In this document: positions 32,205 to 40,532 of the stretch, in pieces
Numbering within the stretch: the first letter of the stretch is position 1
Layout of the letters: the number at the start of each line of letters is the position of its first letter
From: Oceanicaulis sp. MMSF_3324
Lineage (GTDB): Bacteria > Pseudomonadota > Alphaproteobacteria > Caulobacterales > Maricaulaceae
NCBI RefSeq assembly: GCF_030733545.1
Contig: NZ_JASHIU010000018.1
Location: forward strand, 1-41,088
Length of the DNA: 41,088 nt
Direction of reading: 5' to 3'
Made by a program: the position numbers and the translations under genes
The notes under the pieces: model-generated
What the model was told of the DNA's origin: nothing
Databases searched by the model: none
The model's input: the letters and a program-made list of their open reading frames with translations, nothing else

Positions 32205-32610
32205 GGATCAGAGGGCCTGTAAGCCGGGTTCTGTCCCATGTCATCCCATGTGATGACCGGGGGCGACCATTCCTCTAGGACGCCGCTTGCACGACGCCTC
32301 CAGCAACCTACCCGGACCTCGACGCGGAGGCGCGTCTGCTGCACCGAAATGCAGCGCGGGTCCCTATTCGGTCTTGCTCCAGGCGGGGCTTGCCGTGCCC
32401 CCTTCCTTGCGGTCGGGGCGGTGGGCTCTTACCCCACCGTTTCACCCTTGCCGCACCGAAATGCGGCGGTTTGATTTCTGCGGCGCTGTCCCTGAACCGG
32501 AAATCCGGCCCGCCGGGATTTCCCCGGCGCCTTGCCTCCATGGAGCCCGGACTTTCCTCTCCTGCAGGGTTTCCCCTCTCGCAGCAGCGGCCGCCCGGCC
32601 CTCTGATGCG
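32205..32610 (-). ncRNA. rnpB: RNase P RNA (bacterial type A)
   Basis: Catalytic RNA that removes 5' leaders from tRNA precursors. On the minus strand the conserved blocks appear in order: GAGGAAAGTCCGGGCTCC, GGGTGAAACGGTGGGGTAAG with AGCCCACCG, GGAGCAAGACCGAATAGGG, GGGTAGGTTGCT, TAGAGGAATGG and ACAGAACCCGGCTTACAG. The 5' ATCAGAGGGCC pairs with 3' GGCCCTCTGAT to form an 11-bp P1 helix, which fixes the ends to within a few bases. The 400-nt length is normal. Open frames across this stretch are spurious. Position directly upstream of mraZ is seen in other alphaproteobacteria. Confidence 0.97.
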
Positions 32611-32623
32611 CCATCCCATCACG

Positions 32624-32654
32624 AAAAAGGCCGCCGCGGTCAAGCGCGACGGCC
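32624..32654 (-). terminator. Intrinsic terminator of the DUF2141 gene
   Basis: On the minus strand GGCCG-CGCG pairs with CGCG-CGGCC (one mismatch, 6-nt loop) and runs straight into TTTTT. It sits about 28 bases after the DUF2141 stop and about 14 bases before the rnpB 5' end, so the rnpB promoter must overlap this hairpin. Confidence 0.85.
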
Positions 32655-32681
32655 AGTCTTCTGCGACTGCGAGGCGTGCAA

Positions 32682-33056
32682 TCAGCGGATCGACAGTTCG
32701 ATCTCGAGACCGTTCTCGTCCACCGTGACAGCGGCGTCCCTGAACCGGGGCGGACCGAAATTCATGGGCGGATCATTGGAGATGGTCACCGGCTCCGCCG
32801 GAATGCCGAACGCCATGGTGCGCATCTCACCGTCGCCTTCAGGGTCGCGCCAGACCTGGACCGCCCATTCGCCCGGCGTCACATCCTCGAACACGAAGAC
32901 ATCATGGGCGCTGGCGGCGCGATACTGGCCATGCTCACATCCGCCGCTCAGGAACGTCTCCTGCGAGCAGATCGACACATACATGTCGCCTTCCGGATTC
33001 GGCGTGGTGACGGTGACAGAGACGGATCCCAGAGCGGCGATCAGGGGCAACAACAT
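32682..33056 (-). CDS. DUF2141 domain protein, exported
   Basis: A 124-residue protein with a short hydrophobic N-terminus (MLLPLIAALGSVSV) that is probably a signal peptide. The rest is a single DUF2141 beta-sandwich domain: VTPGEWAVQVWRD, a Gly/Asp-rich DPEGDGEMRT loop, FGIPAEPVTISN and a closing GPPRFRDAAVTV. The family's function is unknown. A GGAG ribosome-binding site precedes the ATG. It lies between the AmpD-like amidase and rnpB, and its own terminator follows. Confidence 0.82.
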   Translation of the reverse strand: MLLPLIAALGSVSVTVTTPNPEGDMYVSICSQETFLSGGCEHGQYRAASAHDVFVFEDVTPGEWAVQVWRDPEGDGEMRTMAFGIPAEPVTISNDPPMNFGPPRFRDAAVTVDENGLEIELSIR

Positions 33057-33124
33057 GGGGAAAGCTCCTTTGCTTAGTTATCCCCATACTGCCCCGCGCG
33101 CGCCGACCGATCAGGTTGCAAGCG

Positions 33125-33862
33125 TCACGCCCGGGAGGTGACAGATGTCACCTTTACGCGCATCCCCTCGATCAGCGCACAGGTTTCTGCATCCGCCACC
33201 CCGCTCAGCGTCTCCGGACGGAAACGGCGCTGAAACGCCAGGACGACGGCTTTCAGAGCGTCGTCATACGCGCCGTCCGCCTCTACGCCATAGCCGATCT
33301 CTGAGAGGGCATGACGCAGGCTCAGAACATCAGGCCCCACATCGCCCGGCTTTGAAGCTGCGAAAGTGGGCTGGACCGGCTCCGGCCACAGCCCCACCCC
33401 GTTCTGGGCAAAATGCTTCCAGGGAAATTTCTCTCCCGGATCCTGCTTGCGATCGGGCGCCAGATCGGAATGGCCGATCACATCACAGGCCGCGATGGGA
33501 TGGCGCGCAAGAATGTCCTGGCTCAACGCCAGCACCGCCGCGATCTGGTCAGGCGGAAAATCGGGCAGGCCGAAATCATGCCCGCCATTGACGATCTCGA
33601 TGCCGATCGAGGCCGAGTTCACATCCGCACAGCCGCGCCAGACACCCCTGCCCGCATGCCAGGCGCGTCTGTCCTCGGCGACCATCTGGATGATCCGGCC
33701 ATCTTCCTCGACCACATAATGGGCGCTGACGCCGGCATCGGAGTCGCTCAAGCGCGCAATCGCGGCTTCGGCCGTCTCCATGCCGGTATAATGAAGCACC
33801 AGCATGGACAGCGGCAGGCGACGCTCATTGAAATTGGGCGAGGCGTGCTTGATTACATCCAT
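33125..33862 (-). CDS. AmpD-like N-acetylmuramoyl-L-alanine amidase
   Basis: Zinc amidase that cleaves the MurNAc-L-Ala bond in peptidoglycan or anhydro-muropeptides, 245 residues. The Amidase_2 domain (about residues 15-150) has the zinc ligands H24 (LVLHYTG), H131 (VIGHSDLAPDRKQDPG) and D141, and a catalytic Glu around 89 (IGIEIVNGG). A C-terminal peptidoglycan-binding domain follows (about 170-235). No signal peptide is seen, which suggests cytoplasmic muropeptide recycling as for AmpD/AmiD-type enzymes. An AGGAG site overlaps the stop of the upstream transporter gene, so the two are coupled. Confidence 0.92.
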   Translation of the reverse strand: MDVIKHASPNFNERRLPLSMLVLHYTGMETAEAAIARLSDSDAGVSAHYVVEEDGRIIQMVAEDRRAWHAGRGVWRGCADVNSASIGIEIVNGGHDFGLPDFPPDQIAAVLALSQDILARHPIAACDVIGHSDLAPDRKQDPGEKFPWKHFAQNGVGLWPEPVQPTFAASKPGDVGPDVLSLRHALSEIGYGVEADGAYDDALKAVVLAFQRRFRPETLSGVADAETCALIEGMRVKVTSVTSRA

Positions 33863-33871
33863 GACGCGCTC

Positions 33872-34783
33872 CTATCGCGGCCGCCCCATGGGCGTTGTCG
33901 GCTCGACCGTCTTGGCGCGGCGCGCGGCGACCACGCCCACCCCCGCCAGCGCCAAGAGACCACCGACGATAAGCTGCCAGGTCACGGGATCGTCCAGCAT
34001 CACCACGCCAAGGATGACCCCGATGAGCGGGCCCATCAACGTCATGGGCGCGATCAGCGAGGCGTCATACCGGCGCAGCAGGTAATAGAAGGAGCCATGG
34101 CCGAAAATGTTCACGAGCAGGACGGTAAAGGCCAGCGACGCCACGAACAGCCAGCCGCCCTCCAGCGACGCGGCGATCTGGTCGCGCTCGAACAGCAAGG
34201 TCATCGCCAGCAGGGGCGGCCAGGAAATCAATCCGATCCAGGCCTGAAGCGACATGGCGGGCATGTCCGCTTTCTTCACAAGGATCGAGCCTGCCGCCGC
34301 TGCGAACGCGGCCCCTACACCGGCCAGAAGACCGGCGGTGAAGGAGAATTCGGCAGGCTTGAACACCACAAGCGCCGCGCCCACAAACGCGATCGCCATG
34401 CCCGAGCCGCGCACCCAGCGCACTTTTTCCTGAAGGAAGATGATGGACAGGACTGTCGTGAACGGCACCGCCAATTGCACCACGATGGCGATGGCGGAGG
34501 GCGACGCGTAACGCAATCCCACGAACAAAAGCGCGAACTGGATCGCGCCCATGGTCAGCGCCGCGCCGATCACCGCGCCCATGCGCTTGGGGACCGGACG
34601 CAGCCAGGGACCCAGCACGGCATACAGAAGGAAGAAACGCAGGAAGGCGAAGAAGAAGGGCGGGCTGCCCTCAAAGCCTTCAACCAGCATCGGCGTGCCG
34701 GACAGAGACCATTTCGCAACGACGAAATTGAAGCCCCAGACCAGACAGATACCGAAGAGAAGAGCGAAGTGGCGTAAAGACAT
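33872..34783 (-). CDS. EamA-family (DMT) exporter
   Basis: Drug/metabolite transporter superfamily protein, 303 residues, with ten predicted membrane helices arranged as two EamA repeats. The first covers about residues 5-140 (FGICLVWGFNFVVAKWSL, AIAIVVQLAVPFTTVLSIIFL) and the second about 150-295 (LIAPMTLMGPLIGVILGVVML). The start resembles E. coli EamA, an exporter of cysteine and O-acetylserine, but the substrate is not determinable. A 7-bp hairpin lies immediately before the ATG where the ribosome-binding site would be. The amidase gene follows after 9 bp. Confidence 0.9.
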   Translation of the reverse strand: MSLRHFALLFGICLVWGFNFVVAKWSLSGTPMLVEGFEGSPPFFFAFLRFFLLYAVLGPWLRPVPKRMGAVIGAALTMGAIQFALLFVGLRYASPSAIAIVVQLAVPFTTVLSIIFLQEKVRWVRGSGMAIAFVGAALVVFKPAEFSFTAGLLAGVGAAFAAAAGSILVKKADMPAMSLQAWIGLISWPPLLAMTLLFERDQIAASLEGGWLFVASLAFTVLLVNIFGHGSFYYLLRRYDASLIAPMTLMGPLIGVILGVVMLDDPVTWQLIVGGLLALAGVGVVAARRAKTVEPTTPMGRPR

Positions 34784-34786
34784 GAA

Positions 34787-34805
34787 CCGGCTCTAAGCGA
34801 GCCGG
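34787..34805 (-). promoter_or_regulatory. Hairpin abutting eamA-type start
   Basis: CCGGCTC pairs perfectly with GAGCCGG around a 5-nt loop, ending four bases before the transporter ATG on the minus strand. No T-run follows, so it is a poor terminator. It occupies the ribosome-binding position, and no other Shine-Dalgarno sequence is visible. Confidence 0.5.
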
Positions 34806-34857
34806 CGTCAGCCTGCAAGCACTGTGTCGCTCACGATGATTGTCAGAATGTGACCGA

Positions 34858-35151
34858 TCAGGCGCCGCGCGGCTGGTCTTCCCCATCCACGGTCCAGCCG
34901 TGCGGACCGCGACGCGCGACCAGCACGGTCTCGTCCGTATTGCGCTTGTGAGCGCCTTTGGTCAGCTTGCGCCAGGCCCAATAGCCGGCTGCGCCCACGG
35001 CGGCGAGCCCGGCGACGACAAAGGCCGCCATGGTCAGGAAAGCCGCCAGCACCAGGACCAGACCGATCACCGCGACAGCCGCCACACCGGCCAGAAGCGC
35101 GCGCAGGGCGTTCATCAAATTGCCCCCGTCAAAGGTCTGTTGGTGCGTCAT
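34858..35151 (-). CDS. Small two-helix membrane protein, unknown
   Basis: A 97-residue hypothetical protein. The N-terminus MTHQQTFDGGNLMNALRALL leads into two hydrophobic stretches (AGVAAVAVIGLVLVLAAFL and AAFVVAGLAAVGAAGYWAW), then a basic turn KLTKGAHKRN and a hydrophilic tail. I do not recognise a family. The ATG at 35151 is chosen because GGAGAG lies 6 bases upstream; a more distal ATG at 35175 has no such site. It lies between the transporter and the DjlA-like gene on the same strand. Confidence 0.65.
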   Translation of the reverse strand: MTHQQTFDGGNLMNALRALLAGVAAVAVIGLVLVLAAFLTMAAFVVAGLAAVGAAGYWAWRKLTKGAHKRNTDETVLVARRGPHGWTVDGEDQPRGA

Positions 35152-35251
35152 TACTAGCTCTCCACGGTAAGTCATCTGCCCCAGCCTCTTATGATCATCT
35201 GGGAAGAGAACGCTTCAGGTCAATGATCGATCCTCAAGCGTGAAGGATTTG

Positions 35252-35956
35252 TCATTCAGCGGGCGCGCCCAGACCGGCGGAATTGCGCTGTCGCGTGATG
35301 GCGGCGTAGGCAGCGTTGATCACCGCCATCTTCTCGACCGCAATGCGCTGCATTTCCGCCGGGGCGCCCCGCGCGATCAGCCGGTCGGGGTGGTTCTGAG
35401 AAGCGACGCGACGATAGGCTTTCTTGACCGCCTGATCGTCCGCATCCCGGTCAATGCCGAGGATAACGTAAGGGTCGTCTTCAGGCGCGCCCAGATGGCC
35501 AATGCGGATCCGGTCGAACTCCCGTTCGGTGAAGCCGAACAATTCGGCGACCTTTGACAGGAAATCATCCTCATCCTGGGTAACGCGGCCATCCGCCTTG
35601 GCAATGTGGAACAAGCCGTCCAGCACATCCTCAAGCACGGCGGGATGGTCCTTGAAGCGTCGCCCGAGCCGCCGCGCATAGCCGTCAAAGCCCAGGGTCG
35701 TCTGCTTGGCGAGATCAAAGGCGCGCCGAATGGAATCCTCGAATCCGGGCGGCGCGCGGAAGACCTGCAGGAAGGCGCGCTCTTCGGTGCGCGTCACCAT
35801 GCCGTCGGCTTTCGCCATCTTTGCGCCGAGCCCGATCAGCGCCATGGCGAATTCGGCGTCATCCACCGCCCGGCCCGGCGGGCAGTCCTCGCCCCGGCAT
35901 TCGAACGGATCATGATGTCCGGTAATGAAATCAGCCAGTCTGCGCCAAAAGCTCAT
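35252..35956 (-). CDS. DjlA-like TerB/DnaJ co-chaperone
   Basis: A 234-residue protein with an N-terminal TerB-like helical domain (about residues 30-150, with the paired acidic motifs AKADGMVTRTE and AKADGRVTQDE) and a C-terminal J domain (about 162-230). The J domain contains the DnaK-activating HPD at 189-191 and DPYVILGIDRDADDQAVKKAYRR. This matches the DjlA layout, but no N-terminal membrane anchor is visible, unlike E. coli DjlA. It probably recruits DnaK to an unknown client. It is divergent from the oxoprolinase gene. Confidence 0.88.
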   Translation of the reverse strand: MSFWRRLADFITGHHDPFECRGEDCPPGRAVDDAEFAMALIGLGAKMAKADGMVTRTEERAFLQVFRAPPGFEDSIRRAFDLAKQTTLGFDGYARRLGRRFKDHPAVLEDVLDGLFHIAKADGRVTQDEDDFLSKVAELFGFTEREFDRIRIGHLGAPEDDPYVILGIDRDADDQAVKKAYRRVASQNHPDRLIARGAPAEMQRIAVEKMAVINAAYAAITRQRNSAGLGAPAE

Positions 35957-36166
35957 ACCCCCGCCTCCAATGGCGAGTCGCCGCCGAAGCGGCGCGGGAA
36001 ATCAAGACGACGCTGCATCCGCGAAATACTACCCAAAAAGCCCGCATCGCGCCATGCTTTCACGCACCAAAGCCCCCCAGCACATGCGGTGGTGTTCTTG
36101 CTCTGTCCGGGCAAGATATGCTGTTCATAGCGGCAGGCCTGCACATTCGCCGCCAAGGAGTTCCGC

Positions 36167-39100
36167 GTGACCCGATCTGACGCCGCCCAAGCCGAGTGGG
36201 AAATCTGGATAGATCGCGGCGGCACGTTCACCGATATCATTGGGCGCGCGCCGGATGGCGCACTCAAAGCCCTCAAACTCCTGTCCAATTCCGATGCCTA
36301 TGAGGACGCCGCCACCGAGGGCGTGCGCCGCCTCCTGGGCGTCGAAACGGGCGCCCCGCTGCCGCAAGGCGCGCTCGCCGCGGTGAAGATGGGCACGACC
36401 GTGGCCACCAACGCCCTTCTGGAGCTTGATGGCGCGAAAACGCTGTTCCTGGTCACCACAGGCTTTGGCGACATTCTGAGCATTGGCGATCAGACCCGGC
36501 CGGATATCTTCGCGCTGGAAATCAAGCGCCCCTCGCCTCTGCCAGCGCAGACCGTGGAAGTGGCCGGGCGCATGGACGCCCATGGCGAGGAAGTCGAAGC
36601 CTTTGAGAGCGAGGCCGTAACAACCGCGCTTGAAGATGCGCGCGCGAACGGCTTTGAAAGCGTCGCCATCGCCTTCATGAACGCCCATGCCAACGACGCT
36701 CACGAACAGGCCGCCGCCCAGCTGGCGCGTGAAGCCGGGTTCGAGCACATCACCTGCTCCAGCGAGGCGAGCCCGCTGATCAAGCTGGCGCCGCGCGCCT
36801 CCACCGCCGTCATCGACGCCTATCTCGAACCGGTGTTGCGCGATTATGTGGGCCGGGTCGACCGGGGGCTTGAAGGCGCGCCGCTCTACTTCATGCAATC
36901 GGGAGGCGGCCTCTCGAGCGCCCAGCACTTCAAGGCGCGCAATGCGGTGCTTTCCGGGCCTGCAGGCGGCGTGGTGGGCATGGCTCTGACCGCCAAATCC
37001 GCCGGCCATGACAAGGTCATCGGTTTTGACATGGGCGGCACCTCGACGGACGTGTCCCGCTTTGACGGGGAAAGCTATTCGCGCACCGATATGGCCAGCC
37101 TGGACGGCCGGGTCCTACGCGCGCCCATGCTCAGCGTACACACCGTAGCGGCGGGCGGCGGTTCGGTGCTGGATTTTGATGGCGAGCGCGCCCGGGTCGG
37201 CCCGCGCAGCGCCGGCGCGGATCCGGGACCGGCCTGTTACGGCCGCGGCGGCCCGCCGGCGGTCACCGACGCCAATGTGGTGCTGGGCCGCATCCAGCCG
37301 GACTGGTTCCCCAAAGTGTTCGGCCCCAATCATGACGGGCCGCTGGATGTGGACGCGGCGCGCGCGGCACTGGGCAAGCTGGCGGACAAGATGGGGCTCG
37401 ACAGCCCCGAAGCCGCCGCAGCGGGCTTCCTCTCGGTCGCCATCGAAGCCATGGCCGACGCCATCAAGCAGATCTCGACCGCCCAGGGCGTCGATCCGCG
37501 CGGCTATGCCCTGAACGCCTTTGGCGGCGCCGGCGGCCAGCATGCCTGCAAGGTGGCCGAAGCCCTGGGCATGCGCACGGCGCTGATCCACCCCAAGGCC
37601 GGCCTGTTGTCCGCCTATGGTATCGGCCTCGCCCCGCTGCGCGATACGCGTCAGGCCGGACTTGAGATCACCTTTGACGAGGCGGGCCTGTCCACCGCCG
37701 CGCGTGTTCTGGACCAGCTCGAAGCGGATGCCCTGCAATCGCTCAAATCCCAGCACGCCCGTGACATCACGGTCTCCCGGCAAGTGAGCATCCGGGTCCA
37801 CGGATCAGACACCGCCCTGCCTGTCAGCTGGGCGGATGAAGACCAGATGCGCCGCGACTTTGACGCCGCGCACAGCCAGCTTTTCGGCTTCACGCCCGAA
37901 AACGCCGTGCTGATGCTCGACTCTGCCGCTGCGGACGCCGAAGGCGCGCCAGCGGGCGCGCCGCGCCATGAAGCGGACCTTGAACCGCAAGACGGCGAGG
38001 CATCACCGCGGGCCGAAGCGATCATGCACGCCCAGGGCGAGGACCAGAGCGTGCCCGTTTACGACTTGGCCGATCTGGGCGCCGAAGCCCGCATCAAGGG
38101 CCCGGCTCTGATCATGGATGCCAACCAGACCATCGTGCTCGATCCGGGCTGGCGGGCGGACCGGCTGGCCGACGGCATGCTGGTGCTGACCCATGAAGCC
38201 GCCGCGCCCATGCAGGCCGGCGATACGAGTCTCGATCCGATCCGGCTGGAGCTCTTCAACCGCCGCTTCATGTCCATCGCCGAGCAGATGGGCGTGGTGC
38301 TCGAACGCACGGCGCATTCGGTGAACATCAAGGAGCGGCTCGACTTCTCCTGCGCCGTGTTCGACGCCGAAGGCGGGCTGGTGGCGAACGCCCCACACAT
38401 GCCGGTGCATCTGGGCTCCATGTCCGCCAGCGTGCGCGCGGCGGTGGACGCCTATCCCGATCTCGGCCCCGGTGACGCGATCGCGGTGAACGCGCCCTAT
38501 AATGGCGGCACCCACTTGCCCGACGTCACGGTCATCCAGCCTGTCTGCGATGAGAGCGGCGAACGCATGTTCTACGTGGCCTCGCGCGGGCACCATGCCG
38601 ACATCGGCGGCATCGCGCCGGGCTCCATGCCGCCCTTCTCCAAGACCATTGATGAGGAAGGCGTGATCTTCGACAGCGTGAAGATCCTCAGCCAGGGTCA
38701 TTTCGAAGAAGATGTCGTGCGCAAGGTGCTCGCCTCCGGCGCGCATCCGGCCCGCAATCCCGATCAGAACATCGCCGATCTCAAGGCCCAGCTCGCCGCC
38801 TGCTCGAAAGGCGCGTCAGAACTGTCCAAGCTCAACAAGGCCGAGGGTACGGCGGTGGTCCGCGCCTATATGGGCCATGTTCAGGACAATGCCGAACGCG
38901 CGGTGCGCCGCGTGATCGAGGCGCTCCGGGATGGCGAAGCGGAAATGCGGCTCGAGGACGGCGCGGTCATCAAGGTCAAGATCAGCGTCGACCAGACAGA
39001 CCGCACAGCCGTCATCGATTTCACCGGCACGTCCGAACAGCGGCCCAGCAATTTCAACGCCCCCAGCGCCGTGACCCGCGCGGCGGTTCTGTATGTGCTG

Positions 39101-39775
39101 CGCTGCCTTGTGGATGACGCCATTCCGCTCAATGAAGGGTGCCTCAAACCCATCACGCTGATCGTGCCCGAGGGCAGCCTGCTCAATCCTGTGCCCCCTG
39201 CCGCCGTTGTGGCCGGCAATGTGGAGACCAGCCAGCTTGTGGTGGACGCCCTGTTCATGGCGACCGGTCGCATGGCCTGCGCCCAGGGCACGATGAACAA
39301 TTTCACCTTCGGTGATGAAACCCGCCAGTATTACGAGACGATCTGCGGCGGGGCTGGCGCCGGCTATTACGCGGATGGCTCCGGCTATGACGGGGCCAGC
39401 GCCGTGCACACCCACATGACCAATTCACGGCTCACCGACCCTGAAGTGCTGGAAGCGCGCTATCCGGTCCGGGTCGTCACCCACGCCGTGCGCCAGGGCT
39501 CTGGCGGCAAGGGCGCCTATCACGGCGGCGACGGGTCGGTACGACGCATCGCGTTTCTCGAACCCATGCAGGCCGCCCTTCTGTCAGGCCGGCGTCAGGA
39601 GCAACCAGCGGGTCTGAACGGCGGCGAACCGGGCCTGACCGGCGCTCAATCGGTATGGCGCGCCAATGGCGAACAACAACCACTGGATGCCCTGTTCCGT
39701 ATTGATGTAGAGGCCGGAGAAGTGATTGAAATCCTGACCCCCGGCGGCGGCGGAGCCGGCCAACAGCCCAAATAA
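36167..39775 (+). CDS. 5-oxoprolinase / hydantoinase A-B fusion
   Basis: ATP-dependent amidohydrolase, 1202 residues, that opens 5-oxo-L-proline to glutamate or acts on a related hydantoin. The HyuA half holds the N-terminal phosphate motif WIDRGGTFTDIIG, KMGTTVATNALLE, FDMGGTSTDVSR and GGGSVLDFDG. The HyuB half begins near residue 690 (IRLELFNRRFMSIAEQMG) with RLDFSCAVFD, NAPHMPVHLGSM, SRGHHADIGGIAPGSMPP and a C-terminal RQGSGGKGAYHGGDG. This single-chain form and length fit eukaryote-like OplAH. The start is GTG, with AAGGAG six bases upstream. The gene stands alone, so the exact substrate is not supported by context. Confidence 0.93.
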   Translation: MTRSDAAQAEWEIWIDRGGTFTDIIGRAPDGALKALKLLSNSDAYEDAATEGVRRLLGVETGAPLPQGALAAVKMGTTVATNALLELDGAKTLFLVTTGFGDILSIGDQTRPDIFALEIKRPSPLPAQTVEVAGRMDAHGEEVEAFESEAVTTALEDARANGFESVAIAFMNAHANDAHEQAAAQLAREAGFEHITCSSEASPLIKLAPRASTAVIDAYLEPVLRDYVGRVDRGLEGAPLYFMQSGGGLSSAQHFKARNAVLSGPAGGVVGMALTAKSAGHDKVIGFDMGGTSTDVSRFDGESYSRTDMASLDGRVLRAPMLSVHTVAAGGGSVLDFDGERARVGPRSAGADPGPACYGRGGPPAVTDANVVLGRIQPDWFPKVFGPNHDGPLDVDAARAALGKLADKMGLDSPEAAAAGFLSVAIEAMADAIKQISTAQGVDPRGYALNAFGGAGGQHACKVAEALGMRTALIHPKAGLLSAYGIGLAPLRDTRQAGLEITFDEAGLSTAARVLDQLEADALQSLKSQHARDITVSRQVSIRVHGSDTALPVSWADEDQMRRDFDAAHSQLFGFTPENAVLMLDSAAADAEGAPAGAPRHEADLEPQDGEASPRAEAIMHAQGEDQSVPVYDLADLGAEARIKGPALIMDANQTIVLDPGWRADRLADGMLVLTHEAAAPMQAGDTSLDPIRLELFNRRFMSIAEQMGVVLERTAHSVNIKERLDFSCAVFDAEGGLVANAPHMPVHLGSMSASVRAAVDAYPDLGPGDAIAVNAPYNGGTHLPDVTVIQPVCDESGERMFYVASRGHHADIGGIAPGSMPPFSKTIDEEGVIFDSVKILSQGHFEEDVVRKVLASGAHPARNPDQNIADLKAQLAACSKGASELSKLNKAEGTAVVRAYMGHVQDNAERAVRRVIEALRDGEAEMRLEDGAVIKVKISVDQTDRTAVIDFTGTSEQRPSNFNAPSAVTRAAVLYVLRCLVDDAIPLNEGCLKPITLIVPEGSLLNPVPPAAVVAGNVETSQLVVDALFMATGRMACAQGTMNNFTFGDETRQYYETICGGAGAGYYADGSGYDGASAVHTHMTNSRLTDPEVLEARYPVRVVTHAVRQGSGGKGAYHGGDGSVRRIAFLEPMQAALLSGRRQEQPAGLNGGEPGLTGAQSVWRANGEQQPLDALFRIDVEAGEVIEILTPGGGGAGQQPK

Positions 39776-39907
39776 AGCGCGATCCGAATACGCGTATAAC
39801 TGCAGAGCACTACAATAAATGCGTTCACTGTAGCGAATACGTCTTTTTTAACCGGCTGTTTTCCATAACCTCCTGCCAAGTTTAGAGGATTCCATCAGGA
39901 GACTTGG

Positions 39908-40312
39908 GTGTTCCGAGTCGCGTACCGAAGCGTATTGCGCGCCGACCTCGGCGCTGCGGAAATCGAGTCACTGATCCGTGACGGCCTGGACCATAATGCG
40001 CGTATGGGCGTCACATCAGCATTCCTGATGAACGACAAGCGATGCCTGCACGCCCTGGAAGGCGCTCCGAAAGTCATCCGCTCGATCCTCGAATGCATCT
40101 GGGATGACCGGCGCAATGAGGAATTCGCCATCCTGGACATCGCCTATGGCGAAGCGGCCCTGTTTCCGGGCTGGCCCCTGAAGGTCATCACGGCGGAAAC
40201 CATCGAAGCCGAGCCCGAGCTTCATGACCATCCCGGCGTCAACTGGCTGGCCAATCTCGATTCCGGCTTGAGCCATTATTTCACGGCGCCGCGAGACGGG
40301 TCTGAGAGCTAG
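39908..40312 (+). CDS. BLUF-domain-like protein lacking the key Gln
   Basis: A 134-residue single-domain protein aligned with the BLUF blue-light flavin sensor. Relative to AppA, the flavin tyrosine (Y21) is Y6 in AYRS, N45 is N30 in HNAR, and W104 is W89 in FPGWPL, all at exact spacing. The glutamine required for the photocycle (Q63) is H48 in CLHALEG, and M106 is L91. It may still bind flavin but is unlikely to show the normal BLUF red shift. The start is GTG with AGGAG six bases upstream. There is no output domain, so it would act through a partner protein. Fold assignment is by motif. Confidence 0.85.
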   Translation: MFRVAYRSVLRADLGAAEIESLIRDGLDHNARMGVTSAFLMNDKRCLHALEGAPKVIRSILECIWDDRRNEEFAILDIAYGEAALFPGWPLKVITAETIEAEPELHDHPGVNWLANLDSGLSHYFTAPRDGSES

Positions 40313-40330
40313 CGCCTCATACACCTGCCG

Positions 40331-40342
40331 AGAAGCGCTTCT
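40331..40342. repeat. 12-bp perfect palindrome
   Basis: AGAAGCGCTTCT lies 19 bases after the BLUF-like gene and about 190 bases before the fasciclin gene. It has no loop, so it is more like a dimer-binding operator than a terminator. The bound protein, if any, is unknown. Confidence 0.4.
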
Positions 40343-40532
40343 AAATCAGCTTTTTACATCAATCATTCGCATCTGGAATTCAGCCGGGCGCATGGCGGAG
40401 TGTCCCGAAACCAGACACAAAGCTGATCCGGTTTTGCAACGAGACCGTACCCTTGGGTGTTCCAGTCACGTTGGAATGGTCGCCGGGATGAACCCGGCTG
40501 ATCCGCTCACACCCAAATGGGAGACCGACGAC

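Noticed and set aside
32287-33141. 284-codon plus-strand frame over rnpB and the DUF2141 gene
   Set aside because: It crosses the RNase P RNA, a terminator and a gene on the opposite strand, and has no recognisable domain.
39795-39850. Terminator for the oxoprolinase gene (CTACA/TGTAG then TTTTTT)
   Set aside because: The stem is only 5 bp with a 14-nt loop and the T-run starts about 10 bases after it; too weak to call.
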